From Alphaproteobacteria bacterium (lineage in GTDB: Bacteria > Myxococcota_A > UBA796 > GCA-2862545), in assembly GCA_020632875.1 (NCBI GenBank), contig JACKET010000002.1, forward strand, positions 248,001 through 312,000: DNA of 64,000 bases. The letters are read 5' to 3'. The translations under genes were made by a program, and so were the position numbers. This document shows positions 40,134 to 48,867 of this stretch, in pieces. Under the pieces are notes generated by a model. It saw only the letters and a program-made list of their open reading frames with translations. It was not told the origin of the DNA and made no database searches. How positions within the stretch are numbered: position 1 is the first letter of the stretch; each line of letters opens with the position of its first letter.

Positions 40134-40775
40134 TCAGTTGCAGGGGTTGGTGACGAGCGAGCTGTCGAACACGATCGTGCCCGGGCACACCGTGACCGTG
40201 CTCTGGGGAGTGCCGTTGTCGTTGATCGACGTGCTCGACATGACGAACAGCTCGTTCGGGCCCGCGAACAGCGAGATGTCGACCTGCTGCGTGGCGATGA
40301 CGGCGTTGCCGGTGCCGTTGATCAGGAGGTTGCTGCTGTCTTCCGCGAAGACCAGCGTGTCGTTGGCCGCGATGGACAGCGTGTTGTTCCCGCACAGCCA
40401 GTAGGTGCCACCGCTGGTCGAGACGGTGGTGTTGGCGATGACGGGGACGGCGTCGGCGGGGATCTGGGGCGCGCAGGTGTCGCCCACCACGTCGGTGTCG
40501 GCGTCTGAGTCGGCATCCGCATCGGTGTCGCTGTCGGCATCGGCGTCGGAATCCGAGTCGGCATCCGCGTCCGCATCGCTGTCGGCGTCGGTGTCTGCAT
40601 CCGAGTCGGCGTCGGAGTCCGAATCGGCGTCGCTGTCGGAATCGGCGTCGGAATCCGTGTCGGAGTCGGTGTCGGCGTCGGCCGTGTCGAGATCCGTGTC
40701 TGGGAACGGTTGCCCCGGGATCGAGCCATAGCCCTTGCACCCGGCGACGATGACGAGCACACCCAACGAGCGCAT
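40134..40775 (-). CDS. Lipoprotein with Asp-rich spacer and beta-helix-like domain
   Basis: A 213-residue product. It has the lipoprotein signal MRSLGVLVIVAGCKG and a (D-A/S/T)n tract at ~27-95. A C-terminal ~115-residue domain follows, with short beta-solenoid-like rungs (VIANTTVSTSGGTYWLCGN, LSIAANDTLVFAEDSSN, LLINGTGNAVIATQQVD). Cys residues sit near its two ends (DTCAPQ, TVCPGT, VTNPCN). No enzyme motif. It diverges from the OmpA-family gene across a strong inverted repeat. Confidence 0.75.
   Translation of the reverse strand: MRSLGVLVIVAGCKGYGSIPGQPFPDTDLDTADADTDSDTDSDADSDSDADSDSDADSDADTDADSDADADADSDSDADADSDTDADADSDADTDVVGDTCAPQIPADAVPVIANTTVSTSGGTYWLCGNNTLSIAANDTLVFAEDSSNLLINGTGNAVIATQQVDISLFAGPNELFVMSSTSINDNGTPQSTVTVCPGTIVFDSSLVTNPCN
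40494..40700 (-). repeat. (D-A/S/T)n acidic spacer repeat
   Basis: About 70 residues with Asp at alternate positions between the lipid anchor and the beta-helix-like domain. Confidence 0.88.
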
Positions 40776-40790
40776 CGACCCTCCACGCCC

Positions 40791-40796
40791 ACGGTA
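40791..40796 (-). promoter_or_regulatory. -10-like TACCGT
   Basis: Box 15 nt before the minus-strand lipoprotein ATG, with GGAGGG between; one half of a divergent promoter pair. Confidence 0.35.
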
Positions 40797-40803
40797 TCAC
40801 CGC

Positions 40804-40824
40804 CGGGAGGCATCCCGCCTCCCG
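40804..40824. repeat. Inverted repeat CGGGAGGC-N5-GCCTCCCG in a divergent promoter region
   Basis: Perfect 8-bp arms with loop ATCCC lie between the two divergent -10-like boxes. It could be an operator controlling both genes. Confidence 0.5.
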
Positions 40825-40830
40825 CCGTCG

Positions 40831-40836
40831 TAGGAT
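40831..40836 (+). promoter_or_regulatory. -10-like TAGGAT, leaderless spacing
   Basis: Box ends 6 nt before the ATG of the OmpA-family gene; no Shine-Dalgarno between. Confidence 0.45.
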
Positions 40837-40842
40837 GGGCCC

Positions 40843-43800
40843 ATGTCGCCGCTCCTCTTCGCTGCCGCGATGGCGCAGAACTTCGACGCCAGTGGCCAGA
40901 ACCTGCCTCCGGACACCCCTTCCGCGCGAGACCCGATCTCCACGTTCGGCGGTCGTCCCATGGGTGCCGGGGCCATCACCATCCTCGGAGAAGGCGGGTC
41001 TGCCCTGCTCGTTCGCGAGGTGACCGACGGTCCCTACGCGCGCATCGAGCCGGTGCTCGACAGCGTGTTCGGCGCCAACCTGGGCGCCTCGGTGGGCTTC
41101 GCGAAGCGCTTCGGCGTGGCGGCCTCGATCCCCCTGTGGTTCGGCACCACGGCCGAGACGCCCGGTGGCCCCGCCCTCGGCGATCTCCAGGTCTGGCTTC
41201 CGGTGTCGGTTGCCTTTCAACCCAAGCGCTACGGCATCTCCGTGATCCCCTTCGTACGCCTCCCCACGGGCCCCGGGGCGCGCTACCTCGGCGATCCGTT
41301 CGGCGGCGGTGCGATCGTCAGCACCTCGTTCCACGCCGGCATGCTGTCCACGGGCCTCGATCTCGGGCTCGAAGGGCGCGGCGACACGGGCGATCCGCTG
41401 TGGCCGGGCGGCCTCACGGGCCAGGTCGCGGCCGCGGTCGGCGTCGCGCCCTCCGAGAGCTTCGGCGCCCACCTCGAGATCCGCAGCCGCGCGCCGCTGT
41501 TCCGCGACCTCGTCTCGATCCCCAGCGAGGCGCTGATCTCGCTGAAGGGCCGGCCCGTCGAGCGGATCTGGCTGACGATGGGCGCGGGTGCGGCCGTGAC
41601 CCGCGGGGTCGGTGCCGCCACGCCCCGCATCGTGTTCGGCACCACGATCTCGCTGGCGAAGAAGGGCGTCGACCCCGAGATCGCCGTCCAGCCCGGCCCC
41701 GTCGCGGTGAAAGAGCTCTACGTCGTCGATCAGCGGCGGTTCCCGATCCAGGGCGTGCAGGTCACGGTGGGCAACGACGTCGTCGAGACCGATCCCGAAG
41801 GGTTCGCCGACATCCCCGTGAAGGCGTTCGAGAAGGCCGGCGCGGTGAAGCTCGAGCACCCGGCCTACGTCACGATCGACCGGTCCGACCTCGACCCCAC
41901 GTCCGACTGGTGGGAGATCGTGATGGACCGCAAGCCCGTCACGGTCGAGGTCTCCGTCGTGGGGCCCGACGGCGAGCCCATGCTCGACGGCAAGGTCGTC
42001 ATGAAGAACGTCGAGGATCCGGCGGCCCCCGAGTACGTGCCGACGCGGATCGACGAGCTCGGCGTGCACCACTGGGAGCTGGCGCCCGGCTCGAAGTGGG
42101 TCGCCACCATGACCGCCGACCGGATGGGCGGACAGGCCCGCGTGATCGACATCCGTCCCGAGCGCGTGGAGCCGATCCGTGTGGACGTCGTGCTCGCGTG
42201 GGCCGTCGACCCCACCACCAAGCTCACGGTGAACGTGGTCGACGGAGCGGGGGATCCCGTCGAAGACGCCGCCGTCGCGGTCGAGAACCGCGACTTCGGC
42301 ACCACCGGGCCCGGCGGCTCGCTCGAGATCGGCGGTCTGCCGCGCGGCGAGCACGCCATCACGGTTCGTTCGCCGCTGTACGGCGAGGCCAGCGTGGCCG
42401 ACGTCACTGTCGGCGACGACGCGAAGGTCACCGTGACCCTCGACTGGCCGGCCGGTGCGGTCGTCGCGCGCGTGAAAGACGGGAACGGGCGCCCGCTCGA
42501 CGCCACCGTGAGCTTCCAGGGTCCGGCGAGCATCCCGCCGCGCCAGGTGGGGTCCGACGGCGAGAAGCTGTTCGTGCTCCGCCCGGGCCCCTGGACCCTG
42601 CACTTCGAGCACGAGGGCCTCGCGGCGCAGGAGCGCAGCGTGGTGGTCGACGATCAGGCCGGCGTCTCGCGCGAGCTGCTGGTCGTGCTGGTCCCCGAGC
42701 CGCCGGGCAAGGCCGAGGTCGTGGTGCGTGTGGCCGACGCCGAGGGGGCACCGATCCCCGGAGTCGAGCTGGCCCTCGACGGGGTGGCCGTCGGAACCAC
42801 CGGTGAAGACGGGTCGATCACGCTGCTCGACCTCGAGGTGGGCGACCGGAAGCTCACTGCGAACGGCGAGCTGCTGTTCCCGACCGAGACCCCGGTCGAG
42901 CTGGTCGATGGCCGTCAGGTCGTCGACGTGCCCATGGAGTGGGTGAGCGGCGTGGTCGACGTGCGCGCGGAGGCCAACGGCGAGCCCGTCGCCATGACCA
43001 TCACGCCGAAGGGCGACCATGCCATGCCGCCCATCCAGATCGGGCCGAGCGGCGAAGAGCGCGTGGTGCTCACGCCGGGCACGTGGGAGCTCGAGGCGAC
43101 GACCGAAGACGGCGAGGTCCGCACGCAGACCGTCGTCGTGCAGGAGAAGAAGGCCCCGCAGGAGGTCGTGTTCCAGGTGCTCGACGGGAACAGCGACATC
43201 ACCGTGCAGGTCGCCGATGCCCACGGGAACCCGATCCCCGACGCCCAGGTGAAGGTCGGCGACGTGAAGGTCGGGCACACCGAATCGTCCGGCTCCCTCG
43301 CGGTGGCCGGCCTCGATCCGGGCAAGAGCGAGCTCACCGTCGTGGCCGACGGGTTCGAGGCCAACGTGAGCCAGGTCGTCGTGAAGGACGACATGAACGT
43401 GATGGTCGTGCTCGAGGCACCGCCGCAGCCCGTACAGCTCACGGTCGTCGGGCCCGCGGGCCCCGTGAAGGCCGAGATCCAGCTCCGCTCGACCGACGAG
43501 CCCACCCGCACCACCAACGTCGACGGCACCGGGGTCGTGCGGCTCGACGAGGGCGAGTACCGCGGCATCGTGAAGGCGCCGGGCCTCGCGCCGCAAGAGG
43601 TCGAGATCACCGTCGGGCGCGGCTCGGATCCGGTGATCGTCGACGTCGATCTGAAGCCCGCGGGGCCCGCGCAGCCGCTCGTGTTCGCGGTGGAGGACAC
43701 GACGGGCGCGCCTGTCGCGAACGCCCCGGTGTACGTGGGCGAGACCGAGGTCGGGCGCACGAGCGACGTGGGTACCGTCACGCTCACCGACGTGCCGAAG

Positions 43801-44511
43801 ACCGCGACCATCCGAGTCGAGCCCGTCGCGGCGGGCGTCGCGCCCCTCGAGGTCCCGGCGGCCCGCGCCAGCGGGAGCACGTTCGTGGCGCCCGACGCAC
43901 CGCGCGACGTGCCGGTCACCGCGTCGTTCGAAGACGGCGAGGTGGTGGGTGGCGCCACCGTGCGCGTCGCCGACCTCGGGATCGACGTGAAGACCGACAA
44001 GTCCGGCGCCGCCACGCTCGAGCTGCCGCCCGGCACGTGGACCGTGACGACCGAGAAGGACGGCCAGGTCGCCGCCACCACGGTGGTCGTGCCGCGCGCC
44101 GGCGAGGCGCCGAAGGTCGAGCTCGCGCTCCAGAAGGTCGAGGCGAAGGTCACCGCGGGCCGCGTCGAGCTCGGCCAGCCCGTGCTGTTCGACCTCGACC
44201 GCGCCGCGCTGCGCGCCGATTCCCGCGCGCTGCTCGAGGATGTCGCGCGCCGGCTGAAGTCCGACCGCTCCATCGCGCTGCTCGAGATCGCCGGTCACAC
44301 CGACGATCAGGGCGGCGTCGTGTACAACCAGCAGCTCTCCGAGCGCCGCGCGACCATCGTCCGCGACGCGCTGGTCGGCCTGGGCGTCGAGCCCGAGCGC
44401 CTCGTGCGCCGCGGCTACGGCCTGTCGCGTCCCGCCAGCGCGGGCACCGACGACGCGAGCCGCCAGCTCAACCGCCGCGTGGAGTTCGTGGTGCTCGAGA
44501 CCGCCCGGTAG
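40843..44511 (+). CDS. Large OmpA-family outer-membrane protein with stacked carboxypeptidase-regulatory-like domains
   Basis: A 1222-residue protein. It has a short signal peptide (MSPLLFAAAMAQ) and then a ~270-residue porin-like region (ASVGFAKRFGVAASIPLWFG, YGISVIPFVRLPTGPGARYL). About ten Ig-like/CarboxypepD_reg repeats follow at ~285-1085, each with strands such as VEVSVVGPDGEPMLDGKVVM and LTVNVVDGAGDPVEDAAVAV. The C-terminal OmpA domain (~1095-1222; VLFDLDRAALRADSRALLED, HTDDQGGVVYNQQLSERRAT, GYGLSRPASAGTDDASRQLN) keeps the Asp and Arg that bind peptidoglycan. It probably links the outer membrane, a long periplasmic stalk and the cell wall. It is unusually long for an OmpA-type protein. 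Confidence 0.85.
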   Translation: MSPLLFAAAMAQNFDASGQNLPPDTPSARDPISTFGGRPMGAGAITILGEGGSALLVREVTDGPYARIEPVLDSVFGANLGASVGFAKRFGVAASIPLWFGTTAETPGGPALGDLQVWLPVSVAFQPKRYGISVIPFVRLPTGPGARYLGDPFGGGAIVSTSFHAGMLSTGLDLGLEGRGDTGDPLWPGGLTGQVAAAVGVAPSESFGAHLEIRSRAPLFRDLVSIPSEALISLKGRPVERIWLTMGAGAAVTRGVGAATPRIVFGTTISLAKKGVDPEIAVQPGPVAVKELYVVDQRRFPIQGVQVTVGNDVVETDPEGFADIPVKAFEKAGAVKLEHPAYVTIDRSDLDPTSDWWEIVMDRKPVTVEVSVVGPDGEPMLDGKVVMKNVEDPAAPEYVPTRIDELGVHHWELAPGSKWVATMTADRMGGQARVIDIRPERVEPIRVDVVLAWAVDPTTKLTVNVVDGAGDPVEDAAVAVENRDFGTTGPGGSLEIGGLPRGEHAITVRSPLYGEASVADVTVGDDAKVTVTLDWPAGAVVARVKDGNGRPLDATVSFQGPASIPPRQVGSDGEKLFVLRPGPWTLHFEHEGLAAQERSVVVDDQAGVSRELLVVLVPEPPGKAEVVVRVADAEGAPIPGVELALDGVAVGTTGEDGSITLLDLEVGDRKLTANGELLFPTETPVELVDGRQVVDVPMEWVSGVVDVRAEANGEPVAMTITPKGDHAMPPIQIGPSGEERVVLTPGTWELEATTEDGEVRTQTVVVQEKKAPQEVVFQVLDGNSDITVQVADAHGNPIPDAQVKVGDVKVGHTESSGSLAVAGLDPGKSELTVVADGFEANVSQVVVKDDMNVMVVLEAPPQPVQLTVVGPAGPVKAEIQLRSTDEPTRTTNVDGTGVVRLDEGEYRGIVKAPGLAPQEVEITVGRGSDPVIVDVDLKPAGPAQPLVFAVEDTTGAPVANAPVYVGETEVGRTSDVGTVTLTDVPKTATIRVEPVAAGVAPLEVPAARASGSTFVAPDAPRDVPVTASFEDGEVVGGATVRVADLGIDVKTDKSGAATLELPPGTWTVTTEKDGQVAATTVVVPRAGEAPKVELALQKVEAKVTAGRVELGQPVLFDLDRAALRADSRALLEDVARRLKSDRSIALLEIAGHTDDQGGVVYNQQLSERRATIVRDALVGLGVEPERLVRRGYGLSRPASAGTDDASRQLNRRVEFVVLETAR

Positions 44512-44526
44512 CGCCCGTCGAGGCGT

Positions 44527-46533
44527 TCAGGCGCGCCGGCGGGCCAGCACGAGGCCGAGCAGCAGCAACACCGGGGACGCCGCCCCGCCGCTCCCGCTGC
44601 AGCCGCAGCGGTAGCCGTACCGGCCCGTGAACGCGACCTGCGCGTCGGCCCCCGTGCAGTCCTGATCGATGCCGTCGCCCGGGATGTCTTCGGCGCTCGG
44701 GCGGATGTCGGGGTCTTCGTCGTCGCAGTCGCGGCCGATGGGCGCACCGTCGTCGTCGACGTCGATCTCGTCGCCGTCGACGCAGTCCTGGTCGATGCCG
44801 TCGTAGGGGACTTCGGGCGCACCCGGGTAGATCGTGGCGTCTCCGTCGTTGCAGTCGAGCTGGCACTGGCTCACGCCGTCACCGTCGAGGTCGAGGTCGT
44901 CGGGCGTGTTCGCCACGTCGCAGTCCTCGTCGATGCCGTTGCACGGGATCTCGGGATTGCCCGGGAACCGGAGTGGGTCGTTGTCGTCGCAGTCTTCGGG
45001 GAGCAGCACGCCGTCGGAGTCGAGGTCGACGAGGTCGAAGCCGTCGCAGTCCTGGTCGATCTGGTCGTACGGGACCTCGGGCGCGCCCGGGTAGATCGTG
45101 GCGTCGTCGTCGTTGCAGTCGTTCTGGCACTGGCTGGTGCCGTCTGCGTCGACATCCTGGTCGTCGGGCGTGGACGGGTCGCAGTCGTCGTCGGCGCCGT
45201 TGCACATGACCTCGGTGCCGTCGGGCCGGATGTCGGCGTTCGTGTCGTCGCAGTCGAGGTCGGCGCGCCAGCCGTCACCGTCGTCGTCGGGAGGAGCCGT
45301 GACCACAACGACCTCGTCGTGGCCGCCGATGTCGGAGGTGGAGCCGTCTCCGTCGAGCGGCAGGGCGGGATCGCCGGCGTCGACGAGCGGGCTGTCGGTG
45401 TACGGACGGAGCAGGGTGTAGTCGCACTGATCCGTGATCCGACCGCCGATCAGCGGGTCGACGTTCAGCTCGGTCGCGTCGAAGGCCTGGTCGGAGTCGG
45501 CCGCCGTGTTCGACCAGTACAGGTTGTACGTCGCGGCCAGCGTGCCGCCGTTCAGCGCGACGGCCGCCCCCGGCCCATCGTTGAAGGCCACGAGCGCGTT
45601 CGTCAGCGTGAGCGGGCCGCGCACGTCGAGCGCTGCGGCCGAGCCGCTCGCGGTGTTCGCGACGATCGACGCGTTGGTGAGCACGGAGGTGGCGGCCGCG
45701 CCGAACGACACGCCGCCGTCCGCCACGTCGTTGCCGAACAGCACGAGCCCGTCGATGGTCACGGTGCCGTTCGCCGCGTCGATCAGCGCGGAGCCGGTGT
45801 TCTGGCACAGCGACAGGCCGTCGAGCGCGTACGTCGCGTCGCCCAGCAGCGAGACCGCCGCGCCGCGCGTGGCGTCGTTGCCCCGGAACTCGACGCCCGA
45901 GAGCGTGCAGCCCTGCAGGGACGCGCAGTACACCGTGCCCGTGGTGCCGGTGTTCGACGTGAAGCGCGAGTCGGTCACGGTGAGCGTGCCGTTCGCGACG
46001 TGCACCGCCGACCCCGTGGCCGCGGCCCCGCCCGTGAGCTCGGAGCCCGCGATGGTCGTGGTGCCACCGTCGACGTGCACGAGCCCGCCCGCCGTGGCCG
46101 CAGCGGACTCGAGCCGGGAATCGGTGATGGCGAGGTCGCCGTTGCGGATGGCGAACAGCCCGCCCTCGTCGACCGCCGCGCCGTTGCGCACCTCGCAGCT
46201 CGTGACGGTCACGTCGGAGTTGTTCGCATCGACGACCTTGCGCTCGCCCAGCGCGTCGATCACGAGCCCGTCGAAGGCGATCCCGCCGCCGTTGACGCGG
46301 TACCAGTCGGTGCCCCCGGCCGCCTCGATCGTCACGGTGCCGAGCCCCTGCGCGGCTCGCAGCGTGATGGACTTGCCGCCGTGCTGCAGCCCGGGCTCGG
46401 TGTAGAGGCCCGGGTCGATCAGCACGACATCACCGTTCGACGCGGCCTGCACGCCATCTTCGATGGTCGTGAGGGTCTGTGTGGGGCCGACGGGGATGTC
46501 GGCGGCCGCTGCGAGATTCACCCAGACGAGCAT
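44527..46533 (-). CDS. Exported right-handed beta-helix protein with MopE repeats and sorting tail
   Basis: A 668-residue protein. It has a signal peptide (MLVWVNLAAAA) and then a ~370-residue parallel beta-helix with regular rungs (SITLRAAQGLGTVTIEAAGG, ITDSRLESAAATAGGLVHVD, TLTVTDSRFTSNTGTTGTVY). Five MopE-type repeats follow at ~430-625 (DCDDTNADIRPDGTEVMCNG, then four more), and then a C-terminal CGCSGSGGAASP, hydrophobic stretch and ARRRA, a MYXO-CTERM-like tail. The beta-helix resembles pectate-lyase-like folds without visible catalytic residues, so adhesion or binding is more likely than lysis. Confidence 0.82.
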   Translation of the reverse strand: MLVWVNLAAAADIPVGPTQTLTTIEDGVQAASNGDVVLIDPGLYTEPGLQHGGKSITLRAAQGLGTVTIEAAGGTDWYRVNGGGIAFDGLVIDALGERKVVDANNSDVTVTSCEVRNGAAVDEGGLFAIRNGDLAITDSRLESAAATAGGLVHVDGGTTTIAGSELTGGAAATGSAVHVANGTLTVTDSRFTSNTGTTGTVYCASLQGCTLSGVEFRGNDATRGAAVSLLGDATYALDGLSLCQNTGSALIDAANGTVTIDGLVLFGNDVADGGVSFGAAATSVLTNASIVANTASGSAAALDVRGPLTLTNALVAFNDGPGAAVALNGGTLAATYNLYWSNTAADSDQAFDATELNVDPLIGGRITDQCDYTLLRPYTDSPLVDAGDPALPLDGDGSTSDIGGHDEVVVVTAPPDDDGDGWRADLDCDDTNADIRPDGTEVMCNGADDDCDPSTPDDQDVDADGTSQCQNDCNDDDATIYPGAPEVPYDQIDQDCDGFDLVDLDSDGVLLPEDCDDNDPLRFPGNPEIPCNGIDEDCDVANTPDDLDLDGDGVSQCQLDCNDGDATIYPGAPEVPYDGIDQDCVDGDEIDVDDDGAPIGRDCDDEDPDIRPSAEDIPGDGIDQDCTGADAQVAFTGRYGYRCGCSGSGGAASPVLLLLGLVLARRRA

Positions 46534-46609
46534 TCCGTCTCCGAAGCCCGTTCTACCATGCGGGCCGGGGTCCCGCGCGCACGGGAACCCCAACCGCGGG
46601 TCCGCGGTC

Positions 46610-46615
46610 TATCCT
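46610..46615 (+). promoter_or_regulatory. -10-like TATCCT
   Basis: Box 16 nt before the zinc-ribbon protein ATG, with GGGGAGG between. Confidence 0.45.
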
Positions 46616-46631
46616 GAGCCGGGGAGGTTCG

Positions 46632-47339
46632 ATGGCTGCGCTCGAGGCCGCGGAGTGTCCGCAGTGTGGAGCAGGGGTCCGGGTGCCGGATGGCCAGCTG
46701 CGGGTCGACTGCCCGTACTGCCACACCACGCTGTTCGTGCGGGATGGCCTGCTCCACGTCGTGCACCACCGGGTGCGCACCGTGGCGCTCGCCGTCGCGG
46801 GGTCGTCGGTCGCGCTGCTCGTGGCGCTCGGCGTGATCCTGCTGCTGCTGGGCCGACCCGCGCCGGGCCCCGTCGTGATGCCCGTTCCACGCGGGCCCGC
46901 CGTGACCGTCACGAATCCCGAGCCGGACTATCTCGGCAGCCCCGAGGCCATGGCCGGCATCCTCGAGCGCGTGAAGGGCGCCACCGAGGCCACGGGTCGC
47001 TTCAAGTACCTGTCGGTCAGCGCAGACCGCACCGCCGTGGCGCTGGCCGAGGTCGGTCCCGGCGCCATCGACAGCATCGCGATGAGCTGGGGGCACACGG
47101 TCGTGAATCCCGTCCCGCTCACCGAAGAGGAGCGGGAGCGCCTGCAGAACGAGCTGTTCGCGCTCTCCGCGGAGCGGCTGCGCGACGTGCCGGCCCTCCT
47201 CGAGCGCACGCTCGCGGCCCAGCCCGAGGGCACCGCGGTGGAGCGCGTCGATCTCCTCGCGATCGCAGGCCCGCCGCGCATCGAGATCCAGCTCACGCAC
47301 CCGCGCCACGTGCTGGAGCCCGTGCGCGTCGACCTGTAG
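46632..47339 (+). CDS. Zinc-ribbon membrane protein
   Basis: A 235-residue protein. The N-terminal zinc ribbon (ECPQCGAGVRVPDGQLRVDC followed by PYCHTTLFV) has two CxxC pairs. One transmembrane helix lies at ~50-75 (VALAVAGSSVALLVALGVIL). The ~155-residue C-terminal domain is mixed alpha/beta (EAMAGILERVKGATEATGRF, ERLQNELFALSAERLRDVPA). The topology suggests a cytoplasmic ribbon and a periplasmic domain. Function unknown. It is convergent with a small lipoprotein gene, 2 nt apart. Confidence 0.7.
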   Translation: MAALEAAECPQCGAGVRVPDGQLRVDCPYCHTTLFVRDGLLHVVHHRVRTVALAVAGSSVALLVALGVILLLLGRPAPGPVVMPVPRGPAVTVTNPEPDYLGSPEAMAGILERVKGATEATGRFKYLSVSADRTAVALAEVGPGAIDSIAMSWGHTVVNPVPLTEEERERLQNELFALSAERLRDVPALLERTLAAQPEGTAVERVDLLAIAGPPRIEIQLTHPRHVLEPVRVDL

Positions 47340-47341
47340 CG

Positions 47342-47773
47342 TCAGGGCACGACGAGCACGCCCAGCCGCTGGCACACCTCGTAGTCGCCGGTCTCGATCC
47401 CGTGGATGCCGACGGGGTAGGCGCCGGGCTCGAGCGGCTCGTTGCAGGCGTCGCCCGCGAGCGGGATCTCGATCTGGGCGACCTGCACGGACGTGTCGCC
47501 GCGGAGGTCGAACAGCGCAGGCTGGCAGCCGCTCGGGTCGGGCAGCCCGTCGTCGCCGCAGGGCAGGGCGGGGCGGTCGTCGATCGAGATGAGCGCGCAG
47601 CTCGGGATGTCGATCGCCCGCGTCTCGTAGAACGCCGTGACCCACACCTCGACGACGATGGTGTCACCCTCGATGCGCGGGCGTGACGCGAGCTCGACCT
47701 CGCAGCCCGGATCGATCTCGAGCGACGGACCACACGAGGCCAGCGCCAGGGCCAGCGGGACGAAGCGCTTCAC
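47342..47773 (-). CDS. Small Cys-containing lipoprotein
   Basis: A 143-residue product with a lipoprotein signal (VKRFVPLALALASCGP). The beta-rich mature domain (IVVEVWVTAFYETRAIDIPS, FDLRGDTSVQVAQIEIPLAG) has six further Cys. It starts at a GTG overlapping the stop of the upstream membrane protein by 4 bp (GTGA), so a functional link with that protein is likely. No family recognised. Confidence 0.7.
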   Translation of the reverse strand: MKRFVPLALALASCGPSLEIDPGCEVELASRPRIEGDTIVVEVWVTAFYETRAIDIPSCALISIDDRPALPCGDDGLPDPSGCQPALFDLRGDTSVQVAQIEIPLAGDACNEPLEPGAYPVGIHGIETGDYEVCQRLGVLVVP

Positions 47774-48813
47774 GAGCCCTCCAGGACAGCGGGACGGACG
47801 ATGCGGGCGAGATCCTCGGGCACGTCTTCGGCGCTCCCGAGATCACGGGCGTTCCCGGCGTGCTCGGCGATCGTCGCGGCGAGCCAGTTCAGCGCGGCGG
47901 CCTTCCGCCCGCCGTGGCGCTCCACCCGCAGGTTCACGAGCGTCTTCACCCGGCCGTCGACGAGGACCTGCAGGCGCCCGTACCAGGTGCGGCTGTTCTT
48001 CGTCTTCACGAGCCGGTAGGCGACCCCGGCACGCGTGATCGAGTCGAGGCGGTAGCGCCGGTTGTCGACGATCAGGTGCGTGGGGGTGATCTTGAGCACG
48101 GACATGCTGAAGAGGCCCGTGTCGAGGGCGATCCGCATGCCGTCGACGTCGCTGCTGTGCGCTGGCGGGTCGGGCTCGGTGGCGTGGTGGGCGTGGAACT
48201 CCGTCTGGTTCTTCGAGAGCAGCGCGTCGAACTGCTTCTGCGCCCGGTAGAGCGGGTCGGAGGCCCATCGGCGCCACTCCGCCTCGGGTCGCTCGTCGCG
48301 GATGCGGACCCCCAGCAGGTCGCTGACGCGCTGCCCGAGCCACGTGACGCTGTCGAAGTCCCAGCCGCGCTGCGAGGCCGAGGGGAACAGCTTCGCGAGG
48401 ATCTGGCTCTCGGACTCCAGCACCATCGGATGGCCCGGAGAGCCCGTCAGCACGAGCTGGACGGGACGGTCGGCCGCGGGAGGCAGGACGCCGGTGTAGC
48501 GCATCGACCCCTCGCCGACGACGAGATCGCGCCCGCTCATGCCGAGCAGGAGCCCGAGCCCGCCGCCGGACATCGCGCCGACGATCGTCAGCCACACGAC
48601 GCTGCCCACGACCTCCTCGGCGCGGAAGCCCGATGCGCCGACGCTGGCGAGGATGGCGATCAGGAACCACGCCATCCATGCGGTCCCCACGCCTCCCAGC
48701 AGCCCGAGGCCGCCGAGCACGCTCTGCTTCCGCACGCTCCGGAAGCGCACCTCGCCCGGCGTGGACCGGACCAGGTGGGCGACGCGTTCGGGGGGCTCGG
48801 CGGGGACGCTCAT
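47770..48813 (-). CDS. Membrane protein with C-terminal EDVPEDLARI box
   Basis: A 347-residue relative of the three tandem membrane proteins at 18.7-21.4 kb. Three to four N-terminal hydrophobic segments at ~30-95 (VLGGLGLLGGVGTAWMAWFL, VVGSVVWLTIVGAMSGGGLG) are followed by a PH-like strand (RDLVVGEGSMRYTGVLPP). A 'EWRRWASDPLYRAQKQFDAL' helix, HATEPDPPAHSSDVDGMRIA, a second beta-rich part and LNWLAATIAEHAGNARDLGS come next, ending in AEDVPEDLARI. The shared order of parts supports common ancestry. It is coupled to the small lipoprotein gene. Confidence 0.62.
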   Translation of the reverse strand: MSVPAEPPERVAHLVRSTPGEVRFRSVRKQSVLGGLGLLGGVGTAWMAWFLIAILASVGASGFRAEEVVGSVVWLTIVGAMSGGGLGLLLGMSGRDLVVGEGSMRYTGVLPPAADRPVQLVLTGSPGHPMVLESESQILAKLFPSASQRGWDFDSVTWLGQRVSDLLGVRIRDERPEAEWRRWASDPLYRAQKQFDALLSKNQTEFHAHHATEPDPPAHSSDVDGMRIALDTGLFSMSVLKITPTHLIVDNRRYRLDSITRAGVAYRLVKTKNSRTWYGRLQVLVDGRVKTLVNLRVERHGGRKAAALNWLAATIAEHAGNARDLGSAEDVPEDLARIVRPAVLEGS

Positions 48814-48820
48814 GCCATCG

Positions 48821-48826
48821 AGACTA
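48821..48826 (-). promoter_or_regulatory. -10-like TAGTCT, leaderless spacing
   Basis: Box ends 7 nt before the ATG of the EDVPEDLARI-box membrane protein, in a 54-bp divergent region. Confidence 0.35.
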
Positions 48827-48854
48827 GCCGGTCCCGCAACGGCAGCGGGTGGAG

Positions 48855-48860
48855 TACCGT
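48855..48860 (+). promoter_or_regulatory. -10-like TACCGT, leaderless spacing
   Basis: Box ends 7 nt before the SDR ATG; partner of the minus-strand box at 48821 in the same divergent region. Confidence 0.35.
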
Positions 48861-48867
48861 CGTGCGC

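Noticed and set aside
40804..40824. Rho-independent terminator
   Set aside because: It lies between divergent promoters with no transcript reading into it and no T-tract; an operator is more likely.
40006..44298. 1430-codon minus-strand open frame opposite the OmpA-family gene
   Set aside because: Translation is Arg/His/Asp/Gly-rich without domains; the opposite strand has a clear OmpA domain.
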